From NCBI GenBank assembly GCA_964017235.1, contig OZ024928.1, forward strand, positions 80,657,566 through 80,721,565: a DNA stretch of 64,000 bases, written 5' to 3'. This document shows positions 1 through 10,000 of the stretch, in pieces. The translations under genes were made by a program, and so were the position numbers. Position 1 is the stretch's first letter, and every line of letters starts with the position of its first letter. Origin of the DNA: Sabellastarte sp. h YS-2021 (taxonomy: Eukaryota > Annelida > Polychaeta > Sabellida > Sabellidae). Below the pieces are notes generated by a model. The model did no database searches, was not told the origin of the DNA, and saw nothing but the letters and a program-made list of their open reading frames with translations.

Positions 1-766
1 CAAACCAGTACCAAATGTTGGTCTATAAGTGTGAAATTTGGCCCAAAAATTACTTGCCACACACTAAATCTGATTGCATAGGTTTTAGGATTACATCTGG
101 TATACCAGTGGTGTCCTATGTGTCATATGTGGTTCAGGAAGGCCAAAATACAGCCACAGATGGCTGTATCAGGAAATGCTGATATATTCTCAATTAAGGT
201 AGATTCAAGATTGAAAACCATATTGTTTCCTACAGGAGTCGGCCCTGAAATGAATTTTAATAGTGTGCTCTTTGAGAAATTCGTATCTAGCCCAAAGTGC
301 AGGGAGTGTAGTTGGCGAGGGATTCATAAAATGCCAGATCAGCCCAAACCATCCCTTAAAGTTGGTCAATCTGGCTGAAATTTTCACAGGAAACTCAGTT
401 TATATCAGAGAATGAATTTGTATTGGGCTGGCCCACTCGAGGGCCACTTTAATAATTTCAATTTCCGGGGTGTGGAGGCCCATGACCCCTCAAGTTGGAA
501 ATGTCAAGTATATCACAATATTGCCAATACAAAGCCCAAATTTAATTTCTTGCATATTCTAATAATTAATGAGGATATTTTAGGCACATTTGGAGCATTA
601 CATGTCTGACCAGAAATTACTTCACCAAAATATTGTCGTAAAAATAGACAAAAATAGATGTAAATCAGCCCAAACCAGTACCAAATGTTGGTCTATAAGT
701 GTGAAATTTGGCCCAAAAATTACTTGCCACACACTAAATCTGATTGCATAGGTTTTAGGATTACAT

Positions 767-778
767 CTGGTATACCAG
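767..778. other. Perfect 12-bp palindrome in each monomer
   Basis: CTGGTATACCAG equals its own reverse complement. It recurs at the same place in essentially every unit (for example 97-108 and 1443-1454). One exception is near 52224, where the copy reads CTGGTATATCAG and the symmetry is lost. Such a site could bind a dimeric protein, but that is inference only. Confidence 0.8.
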
Positions 779-781
779 TGG

Positions 782-799
782 TGTCCTATGTGTCATATG
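782..799. repeat. Imperfect 9-bp tandem repeat, slippage site
   Basis: TGTCCTATG is followed directly by TGTCATATG. In several units between 7.7 and 19.2 kb the two copies are identical (both TGTCATATG). In unit 9 (near 8380) one copy is missing, giving a unit nine bases short, as expected from slippage between the copies. The last unit (near 63745) lost two bases at the same place. Confidence 0.8.
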
Positions 800-817
800 T
801 GGTTCAGGAAGGCCAAA

Positions 818-839
818 ATACAGCCACAGATGGCTGTAT
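818..839. other. Hairpin with 9-bp perfect stem in each monomer
   Basis: ATACAGCCA, then the loop CAGA, then TGGCTGTAT, a perfect 9-bp inverted repeat. It is present in nearly all units at the same position (first copy 148-169). The exceptions I saw are unit 67 near 47543, where the left arm has CAGTCA, and unit 75 near 52947, where the outermost base pair is lost. It could extrude as a cruciform or fold in a transcript. Whether it has a role is unknown. Confidence 0.85.
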
Positions 840-1104
840 CAGGAAATGCTGATATATTCTCAATTAAGGTAGATTCAAGGTTGAAAACCATATTGTTTCC
901 TACAGGAGTCGGCCCTGAAATGAATTTTAATAGTGTGCTCTTTGAGAAATTCGTATCTAGCCCAAAGTGCAGGTTCAGGGAGTGTAGTTGGCGAGGGATT
1001 CATAAAATGCCAGATCAGCCCAAACCATCCCTTAAAGTTGGTCAATCTGGCTGAAATTTTCACAGGAAACTCAGTTTATATCAGAGAATGAATTTGTATT
1101 GGGC

Positions 1105-1122
1105 TGGCCCACTCGAGGGCCA
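1105..1122. other. Hairpin with 6-bp GC-rich stem in each monomer
   Basis: TGGCCC, loop ACTCGA, GGGCCA. It recurs in each unit. In units 15, 18, 23 and 26 it is altered to TGCCC-ACTTGA-GGGCCA, with one base lost. Units 31 and 58 have GGGACA on the right arm only. Unit 28 (21518-21535) has TGTCCC and GGGACA, so both arms changed and the pairing is kept. Confidence 0.8.
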
Positions 1123-1315
1123 CTTTAATAATTTCAATTTCCGGGGTGTGGAGGCCCATGACCCCTCAAGTTGGAAATGTCAAGTATATCACAATATTGC
1201 CAATACGAAGCCCAAATTTAATTTCTTGCATATTCTAATAATTAATGAGGATATTTTAGGCACAATTGGAGCCTTACATGTCTGACCAGAAATTACTTCA
1301 CCAAAATATTGTTGT

Positions 1316-1330
1316 AAAAATAGACAAAAA
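1316..1330. repeat. Paired A5 tracts, 10-bp spaced
   Basis: AAAAATAGAC is followed by AAAAATAGAT, two A5 runs exactly one helical turn apart. This is also a 10-bp direct repeat (9 of 10 bases). One copy is lost in all 666-bp units (after the unit starts at 2140, 2806, 20535, 21881, 22547, 25244, 27262, 29956, 33326 and 33992). A-tracts in helical phase are known to bend DNA, and their effect here is inferred. Confidence 0.75.
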
Positions 1331-3962
1331 TAGATGTAAATCAGCCCAAACCAGTACCAAATGTTGGTCTATAAGTGTGAAATTTGGCCCAAAAATTACT
1401 TGCCACACACTAAATCTGATTGCATAGGTTTTAGGATTACATCTGGTATACCAGTGGTGTCCTATGTGTCATATGTGGTTCAGGAAGGCCAAAATACAGC
1501 CACAGATGGCTGTATCAGGAAATGCTGATATATTCTCAATTAAGGTAGATTCAAGGTTGAAAACCATATTGTTTCCTACAGGAGTCGGCCCTGAAATGAA
1601 TTTTAATAGTGTGCTCTTTGAGAAATTCGTATCTAGCCCAAAGTGCAGGTTCAGGGAGTGTAGTTGGCGAGGGATTCATAAAATGCCAGATCAGCCCAAA
1701 CCATCCCTTAAAGTTGGTCAATCTGGCTGAAATTTTCACAGGAAACTCAGTTTATATCAGAGAATGAATTTGTATTGGGCTGGCCCACTCGAGGGCCACT
1801 TTAATAATTTCAATTTCCGGGGTGTGGAGGCCCATGACCCCTCAAGTTGGAAATGTCAAGTATATCACAATATTGCCAATACGAAGCCCAAATTTAATTT
1901 CTTGCATATTCTAATAATTAATGAGGATATTTTAGGCACAATTGGAGCCTTACATGTCTGACCAGAAATTACTTCACCAAAATATTGTTGTAAAAATAGA
2001 CAAAAATAGATGTAAATCAGCCCAAACCAGTACCAAATGTTGGTCTATAAGTGTGAAATTTGGCCCAAAAATTACTTGCCACACACTAAATCTGATTGCA
2101 TAGGTTTTAGGATTACATCTGGTATACCAGTGGTGTCCTATGTGTCATATGTGGTCCAGGAAGGCCAAAATACAGCCACAGATGGCTGTATCAGGAAATG
2201 CTGATATATTCTCAATTAAGGTAGATTCAAGGTTGAAAACCATATTGTTTCCTACAGGAGTCGGCCCTGAAATGAATTTTAATAGTGTGTTCTTTGAGAA
2301 ATTCATATCTAGCCCAAAGTGCAGGTTCAGGGAGTGTAGTTGGCGAGGGATTCATAAAATGCCAGATCAGCCCAAACCATCCCTTAAAGTTGGTCAATCT
2401 GGCTGAAATTTTCATAGGAAACTCAGTTTATATCAGAAATTGAATTTGTATTGGGCTGGCCCACTCGAGGGCCACTTTAATAATTTCAATTTCCGGGGTG
2501 TGGAGGCCCATGACCCCTCAAGTTGGAAATGTCAAGTATATCACAATATTGCCAATACGAAGCCCAAATTTAATTTCTTGCATATTCTAATAATTAATGG
2601 GGATATTTTAGGCACATTTGGAGCACTACATGTCTGACCAGAAATTACTTCACCCAAATATTGTTGTAAAAATAGATGTAAATCAGTCCAAACCAGTACC
2701 AAATGTTGGTCTATAAGTGTGAAATTTGGCCCAAAAATTACTTGCCACACACTAAATCTGATTGCATAGGTTTTAGGATTACATCTGGTATACCAGTGGT
2801 GTCCTATGTGTCATATGTGGTCCAGGAAGGCCAAAATACAGCCACAGATGGCTGTATCAGGAAATGCTGATATATTCTCAATTAAGGTAGATTCAAGGTT
2901 GAAAACCATATTGTTTCCTACAGGAGTCGGCCCTGAAATGAATTTTAATAGTGTGTTCTTTGAGAAATTCATATCTAGCCCAAAGTGCAGGTTCAGGGAG
3001 TGTAGTTGGCGAGGGATTCATAAAATGCCAGATCAGCCCAAACCATCCCTTAAAGTTGGTCAATCTGGCTGAAATTTTCATAGGAAACTCAGTTTATATC
3101 AGAAATTGAATTTGTATTGGGCTGGCCCACTCGAGGGCCACTTTAATAATTTCAATTTCCGGGGTGTGGAGGCCCATGACCCCTCAAGTTGGAAATGTCA
3201 AGTATATCACAATATTGCCAATACGAAGCCCAAATTTAATTTCTTGCATATTCTAATAATTAATGGGGATATTTTAGGCACATTTGGAGCACTACATGTC
3301 TGACCAGAAATTACTTCACCCAAATATTGTTGTAAAAATAGATGTAAATCAGTCCAAACCAGTACCAAATGTTGGTCTATAAGTGTGAAATTTGGCCCAA
3401 AAATTACTTGCCACACACTAAATCTGATTGCATAGGTTTTAGGATTACATCTGGTATACCAGTGGTGTCCTATGTGTCATATGTGGTCCAGGAAGGCCAA
3501 AATACAGCCACAGATGGCTGTATCAGGAAATGCTGATATATTCTCAATTAAGGTAGATTCAAGGTTAAAAACCATATTGTTTCCTACAGGAGTCGCCCCT
3601 GAAATGAATTTTAATAGTGTGTTCTTTGAGAAATTCATATCTAGCCCAAAGTGCAGGTTCAGGGAGTGTAGTTGGCGAGGGATTCATAAAATGCCAGATC
3701 AGCCCAAACCATCCCTTAAAGTTGGTCAATCTGGCTGAAATTTTCACAGGAAACTCAGTTTATATCAGAGAATGAATTTGTATTGGGCTGGCCCACTCGA
3801 GGGCCACTTTAATAATTTCAATTTCCGGGGTGTGGAGGCCCATGACCCCTCAAGTTGGAAATGTCAAGTATATCACAATATTGCCAAAACGAAGCCCAAA
3901 TTTAATTTCTTGCATATTCTAATAATTAATGGGGGTATTTTAGGCACATTTGGAGCATTACA

Positions 3963-3967
3963 TGTCT
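3963..3967. repeat. Target-site duplication of LINE, left copy
   Basis: TGTCT, matched by 6849-6853 on the far side of the LINE. The lengths confirm it: bases 3472-3967 plus 6854-7033 give exactly 676, the standard unit length. Confidence 0.88.
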
Positions 3968-3988
3968 AATTCTAATTCTAATTCTAAT
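3965..3988 (-). repeat. LINE 3' hexamer tail, four copies
   Basis: TCTAAT repeated four times on the plus strand, which is (ATTAGA)4 at the 3' end of the LINE transcript. The outermost three bases (3965-3967) are shared with the target-site duplication TGTCT, so tail and target overlap by AGA in the LINE's sense. Confidence 0.9.
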
Positions 3989-4124
3989 AGCACTTTTATA
4001 GCGCTTAATCTCTGTCAAAAGACAGACTCTAAGGCGCATCACACAAAAACATTGTTCAATATTCAAAAACCAGAGACATTGCAGGGGTCAGCACCGCGGA
4101 GAAAGCAGAAAGGAGATTGGAAAT
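3989..4124 (-). other. LINE 3' untranslated region
   Basis: Sequence between the TAA stop of the LINE protein (complement of 4125-4127) and the hexamer tail. In the sense direction it ends with GCGCTATAAAAGTGC just before the tail. In CR1/L2-type elements the 3' end is generally the part recognised by the element's own reverse transcriptase. That this stretch does so here is inference. Confidence 0.75.
4011..4026 (-). other. Small hairpin near the LINE 3' end
   Basis: TCTGTC, loop of four (AAAA on the plus strand, TTTT in the LINE sense), GACAGA. A perfect 6-bp stem, 23 bases upstream of the tail. It may be part of the 3' structure used for template recognition, by analogy with related LINEs. 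Not proven. Confidence 0.65.
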
Positions 4125-6848
4125 TTAGGGTGGGTATGCTTTTCCAAAGAGGTATGACTTCAACTTTGACCTGAAAGAGGCAAGTGAGTTTGCAGAGCGG
4201 ACCTCATCAGGAAGGTCATTCCAAATCATAGGTGCGTCATACGCAAAACTGAGTCCAAAATGTTTTCGAGACTTGAAAATTGAACCAAAGTGGGGAACCT
4301 CAAGAAATATGCCATCAGATTGACTTCGACGAGTGTTATATGCACTATGTCTGGGAATGAGGAAGGGTTCAAAGTATTTGGGGTTACCACTGTGTAGGAA
4401 CTTATATACCAACATGGCAGTCTTAAAGATAGAACGGTACTTAATTGGCAACCAATGTAGTGCTTTTCTAACTGGAGTGATGTGTGAGTACTTGGTGGTG
4501 TTGGCAACAATTCTGGCCAGGCTATTTTGAACACATTGAAGTTTGCGCAGATCTAGAGCTGAGAGACCTCTGAACAGAGAGTTACAGTAATCTAGTCGAC
4601 TTCCGACCAGAGCATTGGCAGCCATAAGAGTAGCTTCATGTGTCAGATGTCCTCGGAGTCGCTTAAGATCCCGGACATGAGCAAAACAAGCCTTGCAGAC
4701 CTTCCTAACATGGCAAGAGAATGAGAAATCAGAATCAAACCAGACACCAAGGTTCCTAACTGCATCTGTTGGTGATATGAGATTACCAAGTATGTTGACC
4801 GGGAAGGACTGATTAAGTTTTTCGCGCTGAGACTTTGAGCCAAACACAATGAATTCGGTCTTATCTGGATTTAGCTTGAGCTTATTTGTAGAGAGCCATC
4901 TCTTTACGTCTTCAAGGCAGTGTGACAGCTTATCAAGGGCCGAGGCAACATTTTTATGTGTGAGGTGTACATACAATTGTGTGTCATCAGCGTAGAACTG
5001 GAAACTAATACCAGGATGATTCTGTATGACTTTACTCAGTGGAGTAGTATAGAGTGAAAAAAGGATTGGCCCCAGGACAGAGCCTTGAGGCACACCATAC
5101 AATAACTTTTTGGCATCAGATAAAATTGACCCAATCTTAATGCACTGAACACGGTCTGAGAGATAAGACTTAAACCAATCGAGGACAACCCCGCTCACAC
5201 CAAACCAGGAGCTAAGAGAATTAAGTAGCGTATCATGATCAATAGTATCAAACGCTGCTGATTGATCCAAGAGAACGACAGCAGTAGCCTCACCTTTAGC
5301 AAAAGCCAAATGAACATCATTCTTAATTGAAAGCAATGCAGATTCAGTTGAGTGACCTAGTTTGTAGGCAGATTGCCTGACATTCTCCAGTCCGTTCAAA
5401 CTAACATGGTCATTCAACTGAGAAGCAACAACACGTTCAACCAGTTTGGATATGAAGCCCAACCCAGAAACAGGTCTGTAGTTTTTTAAGTCATTGGGTG
5501 GTAGTGATGACTTTTTAATCAATGGGGTTACAATAGCCTTCTTGAATTCATCAGGTACAACACCTTCTGACAACGAGCAGTTAACAAGCCTGGTGATAGA
5601 GGGCAGTAAAATATCAATACATTCCTTAACAAGAAATGTAGGCCATGGGTCTAACAAACAAGATTTAGTGGGTGACTTCATGATAATTTTTCTAATTTCC
5701 TCTTGAGAAACTTGTTTAAAGCAGCTGAAATTGGGTACATCAGGTGGAGGAGGCAGAGTGAATGAGTCACTAGAGGAAAATGAGTTTCTGATTTTATCTA
5801 TTTTGTCACTGAAGAAAGTGACAAACCGGTCAGCAAGACCTTTCTTAGATTCATGAGAAGGGAGTACTGCTTCAGGACTAGAGTGCAGTGCGGAACGCAA
5901 GACCTGCCATAGCTTCTTGGAGTCATTGGTATTTTCTTTGACCAGGTTTCTGAAGTAATTTGCCTTATCTTTGTTGACCAGTGAATTGCAGCGACCAATC
6001 TGTCTTCGAAGTCTAGCTCGATTATAGGCAGATTTATCTTTACGCCAGATTCGTTCCAGCTGTCGCCTGATGGTTTTTGCCAGCCTGTAGGTGTCAGATA
6101 GCCAACCAGTAGCTTGCTTAGTAAAAGTGCGAGTAACCAATGGTGCATGCTTGTTGAGCAATTTGCTCAAATCATCTAAGTATTGTTCACACAAACCACT
6201 GACTGTATCACCAGGGCATTTTACGAATGCGCTATTTCCCAAATCCTTACGGAAACTGTCCATGTCAATTTTATGATACCTCCTGAAAGTGACAACTTTT
6301 GCCTTATGTGAAGGAGGATTAACTGAGTCAAGCTGTGCAAGGACAAGAGCATGATCAGAAATAAATTCAGCAACTCGTACATTAGAGATGACACTGGCAT
6401 CAGTAGGAGTAAGAACAAGGTCTAGGATATGACCATGTAGATGGGTAGCCGTTTGAACATTTTGTGTTATATTGCATGATTCTAAACAGTTCTGGAATTT
6501 GATACTATCATTTGAAGAAGTATCCACATGAATATTGAAATCCCCACAAATTAGGAAAGAGGGAGAAACAGAGGATAAATATTCTAAAAGATTGAGAAAT
6601 TGGTCCAGGAAACTTTCAGAGCATGAGCCAGGTGGATGATAAACACAAGTCAACACAAGCTGTTGAGCCGCCGACCCAATTGCAATGCTAACATTTTCAA
6701 AGGAACTGAAAGTAGGTGTGTCCACAGATCTAAACTGTATAGCTTTGTTGATAAAAAATCCGACACCACCACCACGGCCATGAATACGGGGTTTGTGGCA
6801 GAATTTGAAGCCTGTCGGGGTGATGGAATGTAGAAGGCTGTCCGTTTC
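4125..6848 (-). CDS. LINE ORF2 fragment: endonuclease (partial) plus reverse transcriptase
   Basis: The enzyme nicks chromosomal DNA and copies the element's RNA at the nick. The fragment encodes 907 residues and is open to its TAA stop. Numbering below counts nine additional codons read in frame from the flanking satellite. The endonuclease remnant (about 10-185) shows GRGGGVG at 33-39, GDFN at 111-114 and SDH at 173-175. Its N-terminal part, with the first catalytic residues, is absent. The reverse transcriptase (about 385-715) shows NYRPVS at 465-470, LLDQSAAFD at 535-543 (motif A, catalytic Asp536), GVPQGSVLGP at 594-603 (motif B), YADD at 628-631 (motif C) and RNLGVWFD at 707-714. The C-terminal region has HWLPIKYRSIFK near 807-818 and WNDLPDEVR near 885-893, a conserved feature of CR1/L2 elements. 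There is no own start codon. The only in-frame upstream start is a TTG in the satellite (6873-6875), which is unlikely to be used. Confidence 0.94.
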   Translation of the reverse strand, partial: ETDSLLHSITPTGFKFCHKPRIHGRGGGVGFFINKAIQFRSVDTPTFSSFENVSIAIGSAAQQLVLTCVYHPPGSCSESFLDQFLNLLEYLSSVSPSFLICGDFNIHVDTSSNDSIKFQNCLESCNITQNVQTATHLHGHILDLVLTPTDASVISNVRVAEFISDHALVLAQLDSVNPPSHKAKVVTFRRYHKIDMDSFRKDLGNSAFVKCPGDTVSGLCEQYLDDLSKLLNKHAPLVTRTFTKQATGWLSDTYRLAKTIRRQLERIWRKDKSAYNRARLRRQIGRCNSLVNKDKANYFRNLVKENTNDSKKLWQVLRSALHSSPEAVLPSHESKKGLADRFVTFFSDKIDKIRNSFSSSDSFTLPPPPDVPNFSCFKQVSQEEIRKIIMKSPTKSCLLDPWPTFLVKECIDILLPSITRLVNCSLSEGVVPDEFKKAIVTPLIKKSSLPPNDLKNYRPVSGLGFISKLVERVVASQLNDHVSLNGLENVRQSAYKLGHSTESALLSIKNDVHLAFAKGEATAVVLLDQSAAFDTIDHDTLLNSLSSWFGVSGVVLDWFKSYLSDRVQCIKIGSILSDAKKLLYGVPQGSVLGPILFSLYTTPLSKVIQNHPGISFQFYADDTQLYVHLTHKNVASALDKLSHCLEDVKRWLSTNKLKLNPDKTEFIVFGSKSQREKLNQSFPVNILGNLISPTDAVRNLGVWFDSDFSFSCHVRKVCKACFAHVRDLKRLRGHLTHEATLMAANALVGSRLDYCNSLFRGLSALDLRKLQCVQNSLARIVANTTKYSHITPVRKALHWLPIKYRSIFKTAMLVYKFLHSGNPKYFEPFLIPRHSAYNTRRSQSDGIFLEVPHFGSIFKSRKHFGLSFAYDAPMIWNDLPDEVRSANSLASFRSKLKSYLFGKAYPP

Positions 6849-6853
6849 TGTCT
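6849..6853. repeat. Target-site duplication of LINE, right copy
   Basis: TGTCT, the partner of 3963-3967. It is followed by GACCAGAAATTAC, the normal continuation of the satellite unit. Confidence 0.88.
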
Positions 6854-7033
6854 GACCAGAAATTACTTCACCCAAATATTGTTGTAAAAATAGACAAAAA
6901 TAGATGTAAATCAGCCCAGACCAGTACCAAATGTTGGTCTATAAGTGTGAAATTTGGCCCAAAAATTACTTGCCACACACTAAATCTGATTGCATAGGTT
7001 TTAGGATTACATCTGGTATACCAGTGGTGTCCT

Positions 7034-10000
7034 ATGTGTCATATGTGGTTCAGGAAGGCCAAAATACAGCCACAGATGGCTGTATCAGGAAATGCTGATA
7101 TATTCTCAATTAAGGTAGATTCAAGGTTGAAAACCATATTGTTTCCTACAGGAGTCGGCCCTGAAATGAATTTTAATAGTGTGTTCTTTGAGAAATTCGT
7201 ATCTAGCCCAAAGTGCAGGTTCAGGGAGTGTAGTTGGCGAGGTATTCATAAAATGCCAGATCAGCCCAAACCATCCCTTAAAGTTGGTCAATCTGGCTGA
7301 AATTTTCACAGGAAACTCAGTTTATATCAGAGAATGAATTTGTATTGGGCTGGCCCACTCGAGGGCCACTTTAATAATTTCAATTTCCGGGGTGTGGAGG
7401 CCCATGACCCCTCAAGTTGGAAATGTCAAGTATATCACAATATTGCCAATACGAAGCCCAAATTTAATTTCTTGCATATTCTAATAATTAATGAGGATAT
7501 TTTAGGCACAATTGGAGCCTTACATGTCTGACCAGAAATTACTTCACCAAAATAATGTTGTAAAAATAGACAAAAATAGATGTAAATCAGCCCAAACCAG
7601 TACCAAATGTTGGTCTATAAGTGTGAAATTTGGCCCAAAAATTACTTGCCACACACTTAATCTGATTGCATAGGTTTTAGGATTACATCTGGTATACCAG
7701 TGGTGTCATATGTGTCATATGTGGTTCAGGAAGGCCAAAATACAGCCACAGATGGCTGTATCAGGAAATGCTGATATATTCTCAATTAAGGTAGATTCAA
7801 GGTTGAAAACCATATTGTTTCCTACAGGAGTCGGCCCTGAAATGAATTTTAATAGTGTGCTCTTTGAGAAATTCGTATCTAGCCCAAAGTGCAGGTTCAG
7901 GGAGTGTAGTTGGCGAGGGATTCATAAAATGCCAGATCAGCCCAAACCATCCCTTAAAGTTGGTTAATCTGGCTGAAATTTTCACAGGAAACTCAGTTTA
8001 TATCAGAGAATGAATTTGTATTGGGCTGGCCCACTCGAGGGCCACTTTAATAATTTCAATTTTCGGGGTCTGGAGGCCCATGACCCCTCAAGTTGGAAAT
8101 GTCAAGTATATCACAATATTGCCAATACGAAGCCCAAATTTAATTTCTTGCATATTCTAATAATTAATGAGGATATTTTAGGCACATTTGGAGCATTACA
8201 TGTCTGACCAGAAATTACTTCACCCAAATATTGTTGTAAAAATAGACAAAAATAGATGTAAATCAGCCCAAACCAGTACCAAATGTTGGTCTATAAGTGT
8301 GAAATTTGGCCCAAAAATTACTTGCCACACACTAAATCTGATTGCATAGGTTTTAGGATTACATCTGGTATACCAGTGGTGTCATATGTGGTCCAGGAAG
8401 GCCAAAATACAGCCACAGATGGCTGTATCAGGAAATGCTGATATATTCTCAATTAAGGTAGATTCAAGGTTGAAAACCATATTGTTTCCTACAGGAGTCG
8501 GCCCTGAAATGAATTTTAATAGTGTGTTCTTTGAGAAATTCGTATCTAGCCCAAAGTGCAGGTTCAGGGAGTGTAGTTGGCGAGGGATTCATAAAATGCC
8601 AGATCAGCCCAAACCATCCCTTAAAGTTGGTCAATCTGGCTGAAATTTTCACAGGAAACTCAGTTTATATCAGAGAATGAATTTGTATTGGGCTGGCCCA
8701 CTCGAGGGCCACTTTAATAATTTCAATTTCCGGGGTGTGGAGGCCCATGACCCCTCAAGTTGGAAATGTCAAGTATATCACAATATTGCCAATACGAAGC
8801 CCAAATTTAATTTCTTGCATATTCTAATAATTAATGAGGATATTTTAGGCACAATTGGAGCCTTACATGTCTGACCAGAAATTACTTCACCAAAATATTG
8901 TTGTAAAAATAGACAAAAATAGATGTAAATCAGCCCAAACCAGTACCAAATGTTGGTCTATAAGTGTGAAATTTGGCCCAAAAATTACTTGCCACACACT
9001 TAATCTGATTGCATAGGTTTTAGGATTACATCTGGTATACCAGTGGTGTCCTATGTGTCATATGTGGTTCAGGAAGGCCAAAATACAGCCACAGATGGCT
9101 GTATCAGGAAATGCTGATATATTCTCAATTAAGGTAGATTCAAGGTTGAAAACCATATTGTTTCCTACAGGAGTCGGCCCTGAAATGAATTTTAATAGTG
9201 TGCTCTTTGAGAAATTCGTATCTAGCCCAAAGTGCAGGTTCAGGGAGTGTTGTTGGCGAGGGATTCATAAAATGCCAGATCAGCCCAAACCATCCCTTAA
9301 AGTTGGTTAATCTGGCTGAAATTTTCACAGGAAACTCAGTTTATATCAGAGAATGAATTTGTATTGGGCTGGCCCACTCGAGGGCCACTTTAATAATTTC
9401 AATTTTCGGGGTCTGGAGGCCCATGACCCCTCAAGTTGGAAATGTCAAGTATATCACAATATTGCCAATACGAAGCCCAAATTTAATTTCTTGCATATTC
9501 TAATAATTAATGAGGATATTTTAGGCACATTTGGAGCATTACATGTCTGACCAGAAATTACTTCACCCAAATATTGTTGTAAAAATAGACAAAAATAGAT
9601 GTAAATCAGCCCAAACCAGTACCAAATGTTGGTCTATAAGTGTGAAATTTGGCCCAAAAATTACTTGCCACACACTAAATCTGATTGCATAGGTTTTAGG
9701 ATTACATCTGGTATACCAGTGGTGTCATATGTGTCATATGTGGTCCAGGAAGGCCAAAATACAGCCACAGATGGCTGTATCAGGAAATGCTGATATATTC
9801 TCAATTAAGGTAGATTCAAGGTTGAAAACCATATTGTTTCCTACAGGAGTCGGCCCTGAAATGAATTTTAATAGTGTGTTCTTTGAGAAATTCTTATCTA
9901 GCCCAAAGTGCAGGTTCAGGGAGTGTAGTTGGCGAGGGATTCATAAAATGCCAGATCAGCCCAAACCATCCCTTAAAGTTGGTCAATCTGGCTGAAATTT

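Larger units (their letters stand above)
788..1463. repeat. Reference 676-bp satellite monomer (unit 2)
   Basis: This is a full-length copy without the common indels, used here to describe the unit. It is AT-rich by eye, with the most AT-rich stretches at about 1211-1265 and 1300-1345. It contains only about six CpG sites. Landmarks are the second half of a 9-bp direct repeat (791-799), a 9-bp-stem hairpin (818-839), a 6-bp-stem hairpin around a CTCGAG core (1105-1122), paired A5 tracts (1316-1330) and a perfect 12-bp palindrome (1443-1454). The heptamer GCCCAAA occurs at 960-966, 1018-1024 and 1210-1216 within the unit and at the equivalents of 668-674 and 711-717. I do not recognise it as a named satellite or as a piece of a known transposon, rRNA, tRNA or histone repeat. 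There is no match to the vertebrate CENP-B box pattern. Confidence 0.95.
1..3967. repeat. Satellite array, left arm (units 1-6)
   Basis: Head-to-tail copies of a roughly 676-bp unit. Taking the conserved ATGTGTCATATGTGG (or its close variants) as phase mark, units begin at 118, 788, 1464, 2140, 2806 and 3472. Bases 1-117 are the end of an earlier unit, so the array extends beyond the window. Unit 1 is 670 bp because it lacks the six bases TTCAGG near 303. Units 2 and 3 read as the same sequence, and units 4 and 5 are near-identical 666-bp versions that lack ten bases near 2670 and 3336. Unit 6 carries the GTCGCCCC variant (near 3595) that is otherwise typical of the array beyond 21 kb, and it is split by the LINE. 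No gene is supported here. The recurring short open frames are discussed under rejected items. Confidence 0.97.
3968..6848 (-). mobile_element. 5'-truncated LINE of the CR1/L2 group (Jockey superfamily)
   Basis: A 2.9-kb non-LTR retrotransposon inserted antisense in satellite unit 6. Read on the minus strand it starts abruptly inside the endonuclease domain, continues through an open reverse transcriptase and C-terminal domain, a 136-base 3' untranslated region with a small hairpin, and an (ATTAGA)n tail instead of poly(A). A short-hexamer tail, a 5-bp target duplication and 5' truncation all fit target-primed reverse transcription by a CR1/L2-type element. The first open frame and the start of the endonuclease are missing, so this copy should not be able to move by itself. 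The open frame with no break suggests a recent insertion. It occurs only once, so it was not carried along by the array's later duplications. The exact clade (CR1, L2, Rex1 or another) is not settled by reading alone. Confidence 0.95.

Noticed and set aside
960-1000. Possible RNA polymerase III box (GGTTCAGGGAG) as a sign of a tRNA-derived unit
   Set aside because: It departs from the B-box consensus at key positions, no matching A-box or cloverleaf is present, and six of its bases are deleted in some units.
4226-6833. Smaller open frames on both strands inside the LINE (for example 4226-4534, 5798-6148 and 6636-6833)
   Set aside because: They are shadows of the 907-residue reverse transcriptase frame, with no motifs of their own.
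3968-6848. Site-specific insertion of the LINE into this satellite
   Set aside because: Only one insertion in about 90 copies of the same target and a hallmark-free target sequence argue for ordinary, non-specific insertion.
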